A stretch of 64,000 nt of DNA from Opisthocomus hoazin (GCF_030867145.1 NC_134442.1:4355001-4419000), one strand, 5' to 3'; positions 11,552 through 24,404 are shown, counted from the first letter of the stretch. Translations and numbers: made by a program. The notes: generated by a model from the letters alone, not told the origin.

Positions 11552-12257
11552 TTTCATGGTGTGCCTGGAGTAATCCCACACCCAAGGACATTTTCAACAT
11601 CATCTCTGCCTTCTGAGATCAGCTTCACCTCCCCCACAGGCCCTCAGGGCTGCAGAGAAACAGCAGAAAGCAAACCCCTCACTTGGCCTTGCGGAAAGCA
11701 AGGGTTGCTCTCTTGGTGGGCACCTCATTTCTCCTTTACATTCCCACCTGTCATCCCCTCCAGCACGTCTCTGCTCTGAAGCAAAGCCTTTGCACACACA
11801 AGGCCTTGGGCATTTGGTAGCAGGTTTCTCTTTGCAAGTCTGCTCTCAGCCCAGATGGGCCACAGCTGAGGGGCTGCAGCCCAGACATGCACCAATGGCC
11901 TCAGCCTCAGACATGGAGAGGAGGAGCTGCAGCCCTGCAGGCCATCTCTTTGTTGCACTTGTAGGGAAGAACAGCTGAAGCATGTTGGGACAGCTGACAT
12001 GAGTGGGGTGCTGTGAGGGGTGGATACAAGTTGGGAAGTAGAGATAGGCTGGAAAGCTCAGGAGAGAGGTATCCTCAATGTGATGGAGCTGCTCAGATGT
12101 GTTAAGATCCTCTATCTTAAGACTCACTCAGCTTATTCATCCTATAGAGGGGTCAGAAGAGAGGCTGATAAGGGTGACACTGCGGTGGGAGACAAAGGAC
12201 CAGTTAAAGTCCCTTTGCTGACTTTCATTAACTTGGCACTCCCTGGAAGCGGACCAC
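11552..12257. other. Intergenic, nothing recognised
   Basis: No gene or repeat was identified between two CR1 insertions. Confidence 0.35.
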
Positions 12258-12345
12258 AGAAACACACAGAATCACAGAATGTTAAGGGTTGGAAGAGACC
12301 TCTGTGGGTCATCTAGTTCAGCCCCCCTGCCGAAGCACCCAACAA
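12258..12345 (-). mobile_element. CR1: CR1 3'-tail fragment
   Basis: The plus-strand text runs ACAGAATCACAGAATG, then GGTTGGAAGAGACCTCTGTG and TCATCTAGTTCAGCCCCCCT. This is the reverse complement of the conserved CR1 3' untranslated end with its terminal repeat. Only the last 90 or so bases are present. Confidence 0.88.
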
Positions 12346-12599
12346 CAACATGCAAGTAGTCCTGGAGGTTTCTGGAGGGTCTTGGTCAAGACACAGCTTG
12401 GGACACCAATCTTTGTAGCTCACCTGTCAGAGTGATCAGCAATGGTGATGCTCATATTCATCTGCTGCTCACAAAGAAGGAAAAGCTGGTTCAAGTATGT
12501 GAAAAACATTGTCAACATTGGCTGTCATAACCATGAAATAGTGGAGTCTGATCTCCCAAGGAGAAAGAGAGCAGAAGAATGCAGATGCTATGCCTCAAA

Positions 12600-13825
12600 G
12601 TAGCAAAGTCTGGCCCAGTCTTGCGACTGCAAGGGCAGCAGAGCTCAGTACAGCCGGTCGTCAAGGATGGTGTCTTTCAAGCAGGAGACTGCATGTCAAT
12701 AGTCAGGAAAACAAGCACAAGTACGAGGAGAAGAGCTTGGGGAAACAGGAAACTCAAGGAGAAGCTCCATGGAGAAAAAGAAGCATAGAAGAGGTGGATG
12801 CAAGGATGGAAACAAAGAAGGAATTGAGAATTGCTATTGGTTTTAGAAAGGCCAGAGCTCCCCCAGATGTCACACTTGCAAGGGAGTTCAAGGCCACAAC
12901 AATGAGCTGTTACTCTTTTAGCACAGTTAAAGAAGAAACAAAGACACTCTGTGGCCACTGCTGAATTCAGGAAGAGCAGAGGTAGGTATGTCTGAGGTAG
13001 TCTGTGTGCTCTTTGCCTCAGTCTTCACCAGCAAGGTCTCACAGTTCTGTGTGCCTAAAAGAACCCTAGGCGAAACCCAGCAGCGGACGGAGATCAAGTC
13101 AGGGATTTACTTAGATAAGGTCAACCCTTAATAGTGCATTGGACCACATGGGATGAATCCAAGGATGTTGAGAGACCAGGCCAATGTCATAACAGGGCTA
13201 GTCTGATACATTTTGAAATTTCATCACAACTGGAGAAAGCAGAAAGCAACTCCTGCAGACATCTTCTACGGAGACCCAAGGACTGAGCAGAGGAATTACA
13301 GGCTGCAATGACAGAGGCCAGGAGCTGTGTGGCTGGGCAGCATCTCTGTGGAAATGGCTCTGGTGGTCCTTGACTTTCATTAGGCAAAACATGAGCCAGC
13401 AGCTAAGGCAGCGGACAGCATCCTGGGTTGTATGAGCAGGAGCCCAGCCAGAAGAAGTGATTATCATCCTCTGCTCAGTACCTTTCGCACCATACCCTGC
13501 ACAATGACAGTGAGACAATGGCAAAGAGGAATCTGTTCACTGAAGGGCCACTAATATGGTAATCCAATAATCCTTCAAGTGTTTGTGTGATTTCCCTAAG
13601 AGTATCAGTATCTACAACAAGAGCAACCACATTAATCTGTGTAAATACAAACATCTGCAGGGGAGCAATCTGCATCTGTGGTAGCCCCTCTAGGCAATGT
13701 CAATGGAATCAGTATTTGCAGTAGAAGGCATGATATCCAGTCCAACAGTACATGTCTGAAGGGGTTCAGATGATTGGTGGTCTTTGTGCCCCACGCTGTG
13801 CCAGCAGTTGTGGGATGATTCTATG
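12600..13825 (+). mobile_element. CR1: Old decayed CR1 remnant
   Basis: Discontinuous plus-strand similarity to CR1 ORF2. It shows an L-A-R-E-F-K-like linker (about 12870), an F-A-S-V-F-T-S-K block near 13015-13040, and N-P-R-M-L-R near 13155. It ends in GATGATTCTATGATGA near 13825, which looks like a worn CR1 tail. Stops are frequent. It may be more than one insertion; borders are approximate. Confidence 0.55.
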
Positions 13826-16800
13826 ATGACAAACAGCTGCTGGCGGAGGAAAGGCGTCAAAATGTAATATTGAAGGAGGAGTTCAGGAATCAGCTTCTGA
13901 GGGAGGCAGACTCCTTGCCAGAAACAGAAGCAGCACTGGCAGAGAAAGGGATACGATTGATCTATCCCCACGGGAACCTGAAGGGAGCAAAAGAGATGGT
14001 AGGAAGCCCCCCTCATGTATCCATCAGTTAAAGCGGAATATGGATATGAATATGACAGTGACAATCACCCCCAGGTTATGACTAAAGAAATCCCTTTCAT
14101 GGCAACTCAATTCCCAAGCTACGAAAAGATTTTGCGAGGACAGAGAGAGAATCGGAGACTGAATGTGTATGGAGGGTGTCCCTGTGGGGGAGGGACGGGA
14201 TCTTGTTGTCGGAAAGGGAAGCGGAAGGGTACTGGGGGCCAGGCGTGTTTTTAACCATTGCTGAGCCTCATGTTTGCGAACTCAGAGGGCCGCGTGCTGG
14301 GCGGGGGGGTTGAACACGCTGGAGAGGGAGGATCCCCTGGGCATAACGGGCACAACAGATCAATTCTTGGAAAATCTGCAGAAAGCTGCTTGCTTGCAGA
14401 TGGTGTATGACTGGGAACTTAAACCTAATCTGAGCTCCCCAATGCTGCTGCTCGCAGACCCCAAAAGAATGACTGTCTTGATACGGGGGCTTCCCGGTTC
14501 CCTGAAACCCATAGGGATCCAGCTGCAGGGGAGAATTCAAAACACCCCAGTGAGGAGAGAGCCACGGCTGCCCTGGAGGGGGGGAGTGACCCCGACCGTC
14601 GGCAGCCAGGGAGGGAAGTGTGGACATGGGGTCAGATAGCCCAAGAGCTGATTAGCTATGGGAGGAAATACGGACCTGTTCACTGGCCATATCCAAGGGT
14701 TGAAACCAGAGCCGTGAGAGCCGCAGAACAAGGGAGTGGATCGACATTTTCCTCGAGGAGAAGCCAGGATCTGGCCAGGAAAGAAAAGCCCCTGAATCGG
14801 CAGGGGCTCCATCAGTTAGGGCTTCAGAAGGGCATTCCCCAGGACCTAATGGATGGACTCCTGAGAAGAACCTAGAACGGCTTGTGCAGAGGTGGTCAGG
14901 GTGAGAAATCACTTTAGGACCAGGTCCTAGTGCCCCACCCTAGGTGAATCTGGAGGGGGAATGAAAGAGGGAGAAGAAGATGGTGGGAAACTAAATTCTC
15001 CACCCCCCCAGGGTGAGGGGGGAGGTGGGGGGTGGATGTTTGTAAGACAGCTCACCTGCAATAACAAAGGGGATTTATTGATTATGGTGGTGGTAGGGCC
15101 AAGGAGGAGACCAGTAACCTTTTTGGTTGACACTGGAGCACAAATTACTGCGCTAAGCTGGGTCGAGGTGGAATGGTGTGAAATTTCAGTCCCACCCAAA
15201 TGCCTGATAGTTTTAAATGCCTTGGGTAAAACCCAGACAGTGCCCATGACTCTGGTGACATTATGGCTACCGGGGCAGGGAGAACCTGTGGACATCATGG
15301 TAACTGTGGGACCTTTCCAAATGAATCCTTTAGGATGTTTTGAAGGGTAAACAGTGGTGTGATACCTGGGGAAATTCGTGATCCTTCAGTGTCCCCCAAA
15401 TTAGACAGTTGGCCAAAACCCCCGGCGTGGAGGTGCTACCACTACAAGCGGCGCCTGCCCTCCCCCCTTCTAAATTAACGAATGTGAAACCCTACCCACT
15501 GCCACTGGGAGCCGGGGAAGGCACAGCCCCTGTGCTGACAGAGCTGCGGGAACAAGGGGTGGTAGTTCCCACCCACTCGCCTTACAACTCCCCTGCCTGG
15601 CCAGTGGGAGCTCATTAACACCATTCAGGAACACACGTACCCAATTCTGGCAACTACTGATGTTAAGGATATGTTCTTTATGGTACACTTTCAACCTGCA
15701 GATCAGAGCCGTTTTGCTTTCACCTGGGAAGGACAGCAGTACACTTTCACGCGGCTTCCCCAGGGGTATAAGCACTCCCCCCCATTAGCTCACCATGCCC
15801 TAGCGCAGGAATTAGAAGCGATCCCCATACAAGCGGGGGTGAAGATTTATCAGTATATAGATGATGTGCATGTGGAAGGAAGTCAGATAGAGAAAGTTAA
15901 GGAGGCGCAGCAGGACATTATTACCCATTTAGAACGTATAGGGTTGACGATTCCGCCCGAAAAGATACAAGCCCCTTCTAGTGAAGTGAAATTTTTGGGA
16001 ATCTGATGGAGGGGGGAATGACTTGTATCCCCCCTGATATTCTGTCCTCCCTCGACCTAATTAAAATGCCAGAATCAAAGAAAGATCTACAACATGCATT
16101 AGGACTACTCGTGTTCTGGAGGAAACATATCCCTGATTTTTTGATTATTGCTAGACTTTTGTATGATTTACTGCAGAAAAAAGCCCAATGGGAGTGGACC
16201 CAGGTCCACGATGAGGCATTACGACTGTTGGTGTTTGAGGCAAATGCCTACCAAGTCCTGGGACCTATCCATCCGACGGGCCCAGTCCCAATGGAATGGG
16301 GGTTTGCCCGAACTGGGCTCTCAATTCATTTGTGGCAGAAGGGACCAGAGAGACCTATTCGGCCCATCGGGTTCTATTCACGTAGTTTCAAAGATGCCGA
16401 GAAAAGGTAAGTGACCTGGTAAAAGGGCCTATTTGTAGTTAGTCTAGCTTTGAGAGAGGCCGAACAAACCATCCGACAGCAGCCCATAATCCTTCGGGAC
16501 CCATTTAAAGTGACCAAAGCATTTGTAACGGGAACCCCACCCCCTGACGAGGTGGCCCAAAGAGCCTCCGTACGGAAATGGTATGCACAATTAGAGCATT
16601 ATTGTGAGATCTTTTCTGTATCTGAAGGAGCTACTAAAGCGTTGAATATACAGGATGAGGCAGACCTAGATAAGGATGCGCCGCAGCTTGCTCCTGTGAT
16701 ACAAATAGCTCCCCCGTTTTCTGAACAGTTAGAGAACATGTGGTTTACAGATGCTTTGTCGAAGCAAGAAGGAAAGATTTGGAAGTATCAAGCTGTGGCA

Positions 16801-19800
16801 CTTCAGGTCGGGACTAAGGAACAGATCAGCACTGAAGGGGAGGGCAGCGCGCAGGTGGGAGAGCTAACCACAGTGTGGAGTGTGTTGCAGCATGAGGCCC
16901 AAGCTGCTTCCCCTGTACATATTCATACTGACTCCTACGCGGTACTTAAAGGCTGCACAGAGTGGATACCTTTCTGGGAACAAAATGAATGGGAGGTTCA
17001 TAGGATACCGACATGGCAGAAGGAAAAATGGCAAGACATTCTTGCAGTTGCTAAATGTGGGAAGTTTGCAGTGGCATGGGTTGCATCCTACCAACAAAGT
17101 GACACCCCAGTGAACCGATGGAATGCTGAAGTGGACGAACTAGCTCGACTAGCTCCTCTGCAGAGCACCCAAATAACAGAAAATTTGGAACATTTACTAG
17201 AATGGCTGCATATAAAACGGAAACATTCAGGGATAAATAATTTATTTTGTGAGGCGCAAGCTCGAGGGTGGCCAGTTACCAGGGAGGAATGCAAAACATG
17301 CATATCCTCTTGTGAACAGTGTCGTGTCCGTTTGGACAGACACCCCCTGGAAAAAGACCCCCTGCACTTAAGAGAAGGAAAAGGTTTGTGGGAGGCCTGG
17401 CAGGTTGATTACATTGGTCCGTTTCGAGAATCAGAGGGAAAATGTTACATATTGGTGGGTGTTGAAATAGTGTCTGGACTAGTACAGGCCAAAGCATGTG
17501 CCAAGGCAACATGGGAGAATAGTGTGAAGGCCCTGAAAGAATGGTTTGGGACCTTCCCTAAACCACAATCGATTCAATTGGACAATGGTTCACACTTCAC
17601 AGCTACAATTGTTCAAGAATGGGCAGACCAAGAGGGAATTTCATGGGTGTTCCACACACCATACTACCTGCAAGCAAATGGAATCGTGGAAAGAACAAAT
17701 GGTTTACTAAAGCGATTTCTGAAACCACACAAACCAGGATGGGCCGAGTGGGTGGGGGATGCAGTGACCAGTGTCAATAGCTGCTGGGGAACAAATGGAT
17801 TCCCAAAGATTACAGCGTTTTGCCCCCAGGCCCGAACAATTATGCTCACCTCCCATGGCCCTGGTCACTAACAACCCATCCCATTTCCCTGGGGCAATTT
17901 GTCCCGGTTGAACTCCCCACTGTGGGAGCAGGACCGTTGGTATGGGACACCCCGGGGAACAAATATATTTGGAAGGCGAGAGACGCTTGTGGGAAGGTCC
18001 ATAAAATTCACACTAAGTGGATTATTCCTTGCTCCTGACCTGAGGAGCGAGTTTGTTTCTGTTCTTATTTTCCAGGAAGCAACAACTGACTGGGATACAC
18101 CCTTCTGGAGGAAATCAAACGGGCACAGATTGCAACTTAATCAGAATGCACATGTTATTTTTGGTCATACTAGTTTGGGGTTTTATCTATGGAAGCAATG
18201 GAAAACCAATTCCTCCACCTCCCACTGATCCCTATGATCCCTTTAAGGACAAGGAGTTTGTGTGGTTAGCCAAAGCTGTAAGTCAGACTTTTAATCTGAG
18301 TCATTGTTGGGTCTGCGGTGAACCCCTGGGGTTATCGAGCTGGCCATGGACGTCTACACCCCTCACCCCAGCCCAGATTGTGAGCAACTACCGTGAGTCC
18401 ACGAATGACACTTGGGGCAATAGTGGCACATGGCCAATTCCATTTCTGTCTGTCAGGCAATATAGTTTAAACAGTGTTCAGGAGGGAGGGATCCATGTTG
18501 GGGAAAGCAAGTGCAAATAGACACTAATCCGTAAGTTAGTTGATAAAGATAGAGGTGTCCGCATATGGATGTGGCTTGACGAAGCCGGGCGCAATCGGGG
18601 ATTTAAAGGATACTGGTCAAGCAAAAATGAAACATTCTTCCTCCAATCGCCCAATTATTACACCTATAGTCAAGTGTGTGAGTGGAAAAACAATTCTGGC
18701 GCCCGGTGCTGCACTGGCCGCATAAATGACAGCCCCACTGAGTTTTCTAGCCCTTTCGGTGACAAGGACACAACTCATTTTCCATTTCCAAGGGAGACAG
18801 CTGGACCATTTGCTTATGGCACTAAGGCAAAAAGGGGTCATTACTGGATCTGCGGACACACTGCCTACAAACGTTTACCGGCAGAATGGGCAGGGACTTG
18901 TTACGTAGGGATTATCAGGCCCATGTTTTTCCTCCTCCCAGAGACGGGCGGACCTCGTTTGGGGATAAGACTGTATGGTGATCTGGGGGGTAGAAGGATT
19001 GCCTGGAAAACGCAATCTATTCAGGTTAACCTGGGTGGAACGCAAAAATGGGCAAGCGATGAGTGACCTCCTGAGAGAATAATTCAGCATTACAGACCCA
19101 CCACCTGGAACGCCAATGAACCAATATCGGGGGCAAGGGAACCAATTTATAATTTAAATCGGATAATTCAATTGCAAGCGGTTCTAGAAACCATCACTAA
19201 TAAAACTGCAGATGCCTTAGACCTTTTAATTCGACAGTCTCAACAGATGAGCACGGCAGTCCTTCAACATCGCATGGTCCTGGATTACCTGTTAGATGAA
19301 GGGGGGGGGTGTGTGGAAACTAAATATTTCTAACTGTTGCTTGGAGATCGACGACGTGGGCGAAGTGGTCCTCCAGTTGACCAAAGGTATTAGGACAATC
19401 GCTCACGTTCCAGTACAAACATGGAATGGCTGGACTGGTGATTTGTGGTCCTGGTTGCCAGGGACACGATGGGTAAAACGATTACTACTATTTCTGTTAC
19501 GCGTGGTTGCTGCTTTAATGTTTTTACCATGTATTATTCACTGTTTTGTTCAGTTAATCCGACAAGTGGTATCCAATATGTAATTCATACCCATCACGTC
19601 ACCTGACGGCGTAAGACAGATCCATGTCATTCGTCAACCAAAACCGACCACTGTACCCATCATTTAGACCCTATAGAATTCACAGACTGTCAAAGGGAAG
19701 AACTGCATACCTATATCCATGTCGCACCCACCCTGATTTTCTATGTTTGTTATCATGAAAAGACTACCTCATACTTACCTGATTCCTCAAACTTTTGTTC

Positions 19801-19965
19801 AATAAGACATTGTTAAACTTAGCACTGTTAAAAGAGACAGTGTTTACGTTGTGTAATGTTTCAACCTGCCTACGACTGTGCATTTCTGTGCCAGACCCCT
19901 TTTTTGGTTCCTCCTTCCCCTGCCTTGTCACCCATCCCCTCCATCCTGGTTTCTACTCCTATTTC

Positions 19966-20060
19966 TCTCTCTCTCTATCTCTCTCTCTCTATCTCTTTCT
20001 CTCTCCCCCTCTCTCTCTCTCTCTCATTTCTCATTCACTCTCGTTCTCTATCTCTAGACC
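19966..20060 (+). repeat. (CT)n microsatellite
   Basis: A nearly pure CT run with occasional ATCT and CCCC interruptions, lying between the envelope remnant and the LTR-like end of the older retrovirus fossil. Confidence 0.95.
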
Positions 20061-20414
20061 ACCACCACCTCCCACACCACCGCAAAGGCAGCAACGTCAA
20101 GCCACGGGGTGGTGCAGAAGACCGCTACGTGTTGCCTTTGTTGGCGTGGCGACCTGGTTCAGGAACGGCACGGCGACCAACCCCAGGCCGCTCGGGCCAT
20201 CAGCTCGCAGACACCAATGTGGTGGACGGCAAATGGCGTTTATTGACGGGTAGCACAGTATTATATAGCTTAGGTTTACAGCGTCACTTCCGTCTGCTTA
20301 CACCTATGGGCTAAACGCTACTGGTTATCAGGAGAGGAGGGGGGGGCCTACCTTTCCGTACAGCACGACATCTTCCGACCGCCAGGCCCTAACTATCCAC
20401 AGCTACGAAATGGT

Positions 20415-20980
20415 TTTGTCTCGACATTGCCATTGTCGTCTCTTCCTGGCCTCTGAAAAAACCGCCACAACGACCTGCAGGAAAGCAGTTGCACACAGAG
20501 TAGTGCGTGGATGGGCAAGAGCGGACTTGTCTAAGCAGGCAGCACACATGGCACGAACTGCACGTACACAGACATGCTCTGCGCGTGCGCAAAATGCCCC
20601 TATAAAAGGGCAGCACATGCTCCTCGGAGCTCTCACTCTCTTGCTCTCCTCCTCGCCGCCTCGCTGCTGCGCTCCACCCTCATCGGGGCCTCCACGCCTG
20701 CACAGAGACTGAGCCAACCGGACATCGCTGGACATCGTGGTGGTGGTACCTAATCCCATCTCCCCGCAATTTTTTCCTCACCCATTGGGGTTTTTCCAAC
20801 TTTACACATTTTTTTTTCTGTCTCGTTTTCTCCCCACTCCCCCAAAGCCATCCCCGCCCAAACTCCGATTCCCAGTTCAGCAAAATAAAGTTTACAGGGT
20901 TACACGACATATGACTGCATTTGCGTCTTAATCTTGTCTACTGGGATGGCATTCAAACCTCCCAATATCGGATCGGGACA
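20415..20980 (+). mobile_element. Probable 3' LTR of the plus-strand retrovirus fossil
   Basis: A promoter and terminator layout typical of an LTR: TATAAAAG at 20601-20608, AATAAA at 20884-20889, and a terminal GGGACA at 20980, after which the array unit begins. The left border is uncertain. TGTCTCGA at about 20415 nearly mirrors the terminal TCGGGACA, but no target duplication supports it and the LTR could begin further left. Confidence 0.55.
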
Positions 20981-21261
20981 CTCCCCTTCTGCTTGGAACC
21001 CTTCATGTTGCCCATCCCCCCCGAGAATTCACCGTGCCCAGCACCCGAACCAGTGACTCTGTGACACCAGCCACGGGGCCAAGGCCGCTGGCACAACTCG
21101 CCTACGGGGCTCAAGCACAAACAGGGGTAGATGGACGCATGCCCCACAGGGTTCCGCGGCCCTGCTGTCCATGCAGCGCCTGGTGGGGGGGAAGGGGGCT
21201 GACCTGCAGCCTGAACAGCAGCAAGCCACCGAGCAGGACATTCATCAGTTTCTGCTTACAG

Positions 21262-22061
21262 AGGGACCTGCGGGCACCGGCCCGTGGATTCTTACTACGG
21301 CATGTCACGCGTCGTGGGTGGCACCGATGCCCAGCTAGGGGCCTGGCCCTGGATCGTCAGCATCCAGAAGCCCATCATAGGAGGCATGGCGCATGTCTGC
21401 GGAGGGTCGCTCATCAGCCCACAGTGGGTGCTGACAGCAGCCCACTGCTTCATCACGCCCGGGTAAGGAGGACCAGGGAACAGCCCCACAGCACTAGCAC
21501 GTGCCCGCTCCACAGCAGCACGTGCTAGCGCCATCCCGCTTCCCTGCAGCACGCCCAGTGCCTGGGCACTGCCAAGCCCAGCTGAGAGACTGCTCGCGAG
21601 AGGGCTGGGCTCACGCCACGGCTTCCTAGCAGCCTCCCGCCCGACACTCCTTGTGCCCAAGGCGTGCTAGGGCAGTCGCACCCTCCCTAGCGCTGCCTTC
21701 CTCTCTGCCCTGTGCAGCAGAAGGCAGGCAACTGCTGGGCTGCTTGCAGCACGGGGCTGCGCTCCCTCTGACCCCTCTCTCCACCTGCCTTGCAGGCACA
21801 TCACCATGTGGCACGTGGTGATCGGGGCCAGCCACTTGACTCAGCTGGGCCCTGAGACCCAAGTGCGCACTATTAAGCGGCTACTGGTTCACGAGCACTA
21901 CTACAACATCACGCAGAGGAACGACATTGCCTTGCTGGAATTGGACCAGCCTGTCCTGTGCGGCTACTACGTGCAGCTTGCCTGTGTGCCCGACGCCTGG
22001 CTGAGAGTGTCGCAGCTGAGAAGCTGCTACGTCAGTGGCTGGGGTTCCACGACTGCAAGAG
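21262..22061 (+). pseudogene. ACR-like: Acrosin-like copy A, exons 2 and 3 only
   Basis: Exon 2 (21262-21462) encodes the activation site S-R-V-V-G-G and the catalytic histidine in LTAAHC. Exon 3 (21796-22061) carries the catalytic aspartate in NDIALLELD. Both exons keep canonical AG acceptors and GT donors and are open. Exon 1 with the signal peptide is gone: the sequence jumps from the upstream promoter region into intron 1 near 21084, across a 3-base overlap (AGG). Exons 4 and 5 with the catalytic serine are also absent, because exon 3's donor leads straight into spacer. With neither secretion signal nor serine it is a nonfunctional remnant. Confidence 0.9.
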
Positions 22062-23199
22062 GTGAGTTCCCAAAAGGGACTTGTTTGGCAGGCACAGAGT
22101 GACTTCTGCCAGCCCAAGCCCTTACCAAGAGAAACAAGTCCTTCAGCTTCACCTCAGGCAGGCCGGCGTTTCACTGGTCATTTGGCCAACAGAGAAAGTG
22201 ATGGAGGAAGGTGGGGTCATCCCAGATCACAAAACAACTCTTCTCTAGAGCTGAAACTCAGCTTCTGGAATCTCCTGGCTCCTAGTCCTGGGTAATGTGC
22301 TTGATACGTCTGGGCTAAGCTCCTGAATCGTGAAGAAAAAGTTTTTCTTTGTGTAGGGGTGGCGCGACCACAGGTATTTCCAACATATTGTACAACCTCT
22401 CTTCTCCAGGAGAAACCTAGACTGAGAGAAGAAATGTGGAAATATCACCAGAGGAGGAGACAGAAGGAGTGTGAGCTCGGGAAGGTGTGGATGCTGACAA
22501 GAAGCAGCAAATGTTACTGCTTTGCACACACCCTGTGTGCTCACCTTCTCCCAGAATCCCACAGCTGTGTAGCAGGAGGGCTTTGGTAGGGCAGTGTCAG
22601 CCTCACCCCAGCCGGGGCCTGGAGCAGAGCCTGCCCCTCCGACAGCAGCATGGCTGCCTGGCAGCTGGGTGGGAAAATGGGAAATGGCAGCCCCCGGGGG
22701 AAGCAGGGTTGCCCGGGGAGCATCCCAATGCCATCCCTTCCCAGCAGCCCAAGGCAGCACAGCGCATGCTGACCCCGGGTGTCCTTACAGCAGAGCCCCA
22801 GCTGCCCCGCTGGAGCACAGAGACCTGGAGGGGAGGAGGAGGGGAGACGCTTTAGGCAGCCTGCCCCCTCCCCAGACACCCCCGGGCATGGAAAGGCCCC
22901 GCGCCCTGCCAAGCCGGCGAGTCGCCACTCGTGCCGCGGTGCAGAGGTGGCCACCTCCTGCGTGCTCTGGGCTGGCGCAGCCTTGCCCTGAGCCGGGGGA
23001 AGGTTCCCTGTGCCTCAGTCCAGAGTCCTCACCTGCAAAGCCTCATTTTCAGGGCCAAAATCCTCATTTTTGGGGCCCCAACCTGTCTGTTCTTGCCCAC
23101 AGCCGCGTATTTCCCTGTCCCACTTCACCGCTCTCCACAGCTTCCCCAGGAGGGGACGTGAGAGGGAGGTGCTGAGCTCTGCTGCTGGGGTCCAGGGAC

Positions 23200-23345
23200 A
23201 GGATGCGTGGGAACGGCCCAGAGCTGCGTCAGGGCGGGTTCAGCTGGGCTCAAGGATCCGTTTCTGCACCGAGAGGGCGGCCGGGCGCTGGGACAGGCTG
23301 CCTGAGAGGCGGTCGGTGCCCCCGGCCTGTCCGTGCCCAGGAGCC
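23200..23345 (+). mobile_element. CR1: Old CR1 scrap in unit 1 spacer
   Basis: The text around CGTTTCTGCACCGAGAGGG and CGCTGGGACAGGCTGCCTGA matches the CR1 ORF2 end, which normally reads TTTCTTCACCGAAAG and CACTGGAACAGGCTGCCC. It is GC-shifted relative to ordinary CR1, so it predates the tandem amplification. The same scrap recurs in the other units. Confidence 0.75.
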
Positions 23346-23564
23346 CTTTGGGCAGTGCCCTCCATGCTCTGCTGTCAGGCCGGGCCAGCCCTGCAGGGCG
23401 GGCGGTTGGACGGGGCGATGGCTGCCGCTCCCTCCCCAGCCGAAGCTCCCTGCTCTGCCGTGCCCACAGGGTCACCGCGAGCACCCAGCCCACCCTGTGG
23501 AGTTCATCACCACATCGCCTGGGAGCAGGGCAGGCACCGGCGGAGGGGAGAGCGGCCCCTCAGG

Positions 23565-24005
23565 CAGCCAATAGCAGAGAGCAGCACCTCAGGGGAGGGT
23601 GGGCCCCACACCATGGCAGAGCGACAGCCCAGGTAGCCAATCAGAGGTCACATTTCAAATGAAGGGCAGGCACCCAGCGGGGCAGCCTGAACGCAAAGGG
23701 GGCCAATCAGAGGCAGCGTCACCTCAGGGGAGGGTGGGCACTGCATCTGGGCAGAGTGACAGCACTGTCAGCCAATGGCAGGTCATCACTTCAGGTGAAG
23801 GGCAGGCACTGCAGCCCAGCAGCCTGACCACCTGGGGTCCAATCAGAGGCAGCAGCACCTCAGGGGCGGGTGGGTATTGCATCTGGGCAGAGTGACAGCC
23901 CTGGCAGCCAATGGCAGGTCATTCCCTCAGGTGAAGGGCAGGCACTGTAACCCAGCAGCCTGACCACAAGGGGGCCAATCAGAGGCAGCAGCACCTCAGG
24001 GGAGG
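23565..24005 (+). repeat. CCAAT-box minisatellite, unit 1
   Basis: Tandem half-monomers of about 68 bp, each opening with a CCAAT box (GCCAATCAGAGG or GCCAATGGCAGG). They pair into a monomer of about 137 bp that also carries GGGGCGGG-type GC boxes. I count seven CCAAT boxes here. Both the CCAAT context (CCAATCAG or CCAATGG) and the GC boxes fit NF-Y and Sp1 sites. A short open frame with a good Kozak context (CACCATGG at 24087-24094) follows but is not kept in unit 2. Confidence 0.85.
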
Positions 24006-24404
24006 AGACTGACAGCCCTCCCGACCTCTGCCGGCCAAGACTACATGGGAAGGAGGCGGGCCCCGATTGCAGCCAGGCCCAGCTTCACCATGGCTCCTGT
24101 GGGGCCTGCCCCGAGGCCGAGCAGCCCCTGGACCAGGCCCAGGGCCCCTCCTCCCCCCTTGCAGCGCTCCTCTCTGTCTCCTCTGCACCCCCCAGCTGTC
24201 CCCGTGTTCTGGAACCCCCCGTCTCCATGATGCTGAGGCCGCCGGGGTGGCGGTGGGGTGGACAAGGCTGGGTGGGGGTGATGCTTGCCCTGGGGCCATC
24301 GGCTCCCCCACATCCCCTCCGCGCAGCCCCAGCGACCCCGCAGCAGCCTGCAGGGTGGTGAGGAGGGGCAGGACGTGGCTGCCGTCCAGTGTCTGCCCTG
24401 AGGT

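Larger units (their letters stand above)
14010..20980 (+). mobile_element. Endogenous retrovirus fossil, class I-like, broken
   Basis: A plus-strand provirus remnant with parts in retroviral order: gag-like (about 14.0-14.9 kb), protease with a D-T-G-A active site (about 15.0-15.35 kb), reverse transcriptase with a Y-I-D-D motif (about 15.4-16.4 kb), RNase H and integrase with a DDE-type core (about 16.45-17.9 kb), envelope surface and transmembrane parts (about 18.05-19.6 kb), and an LTR-like 3' end up to 20980. The surface protein has a C-W-V-C motif, as in gammaretroviral-type envelopes, so I call it class I-like with moderate confidence. No 5' LTR is recognised. It is broken by several disruptions, and its degree of decay makes it clearly older than the element at 24405-30396. 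Its right end abuts the protease array exactly. Confidence 0.85.

Noticed and set aside
14010-20980. The envelope part of the older fossil as a domesticated syncytin-like gene
   Set aside because: It is not open over its length and the rest of the element is decayed, so nothing supports host use.
24090-24230. Short proline-rich frame with a good Kozak ATG after the CCAAT array
   Set aside because: The ATG is GTG in unit 2, and the peptide has no family. It is not listed as a gene.
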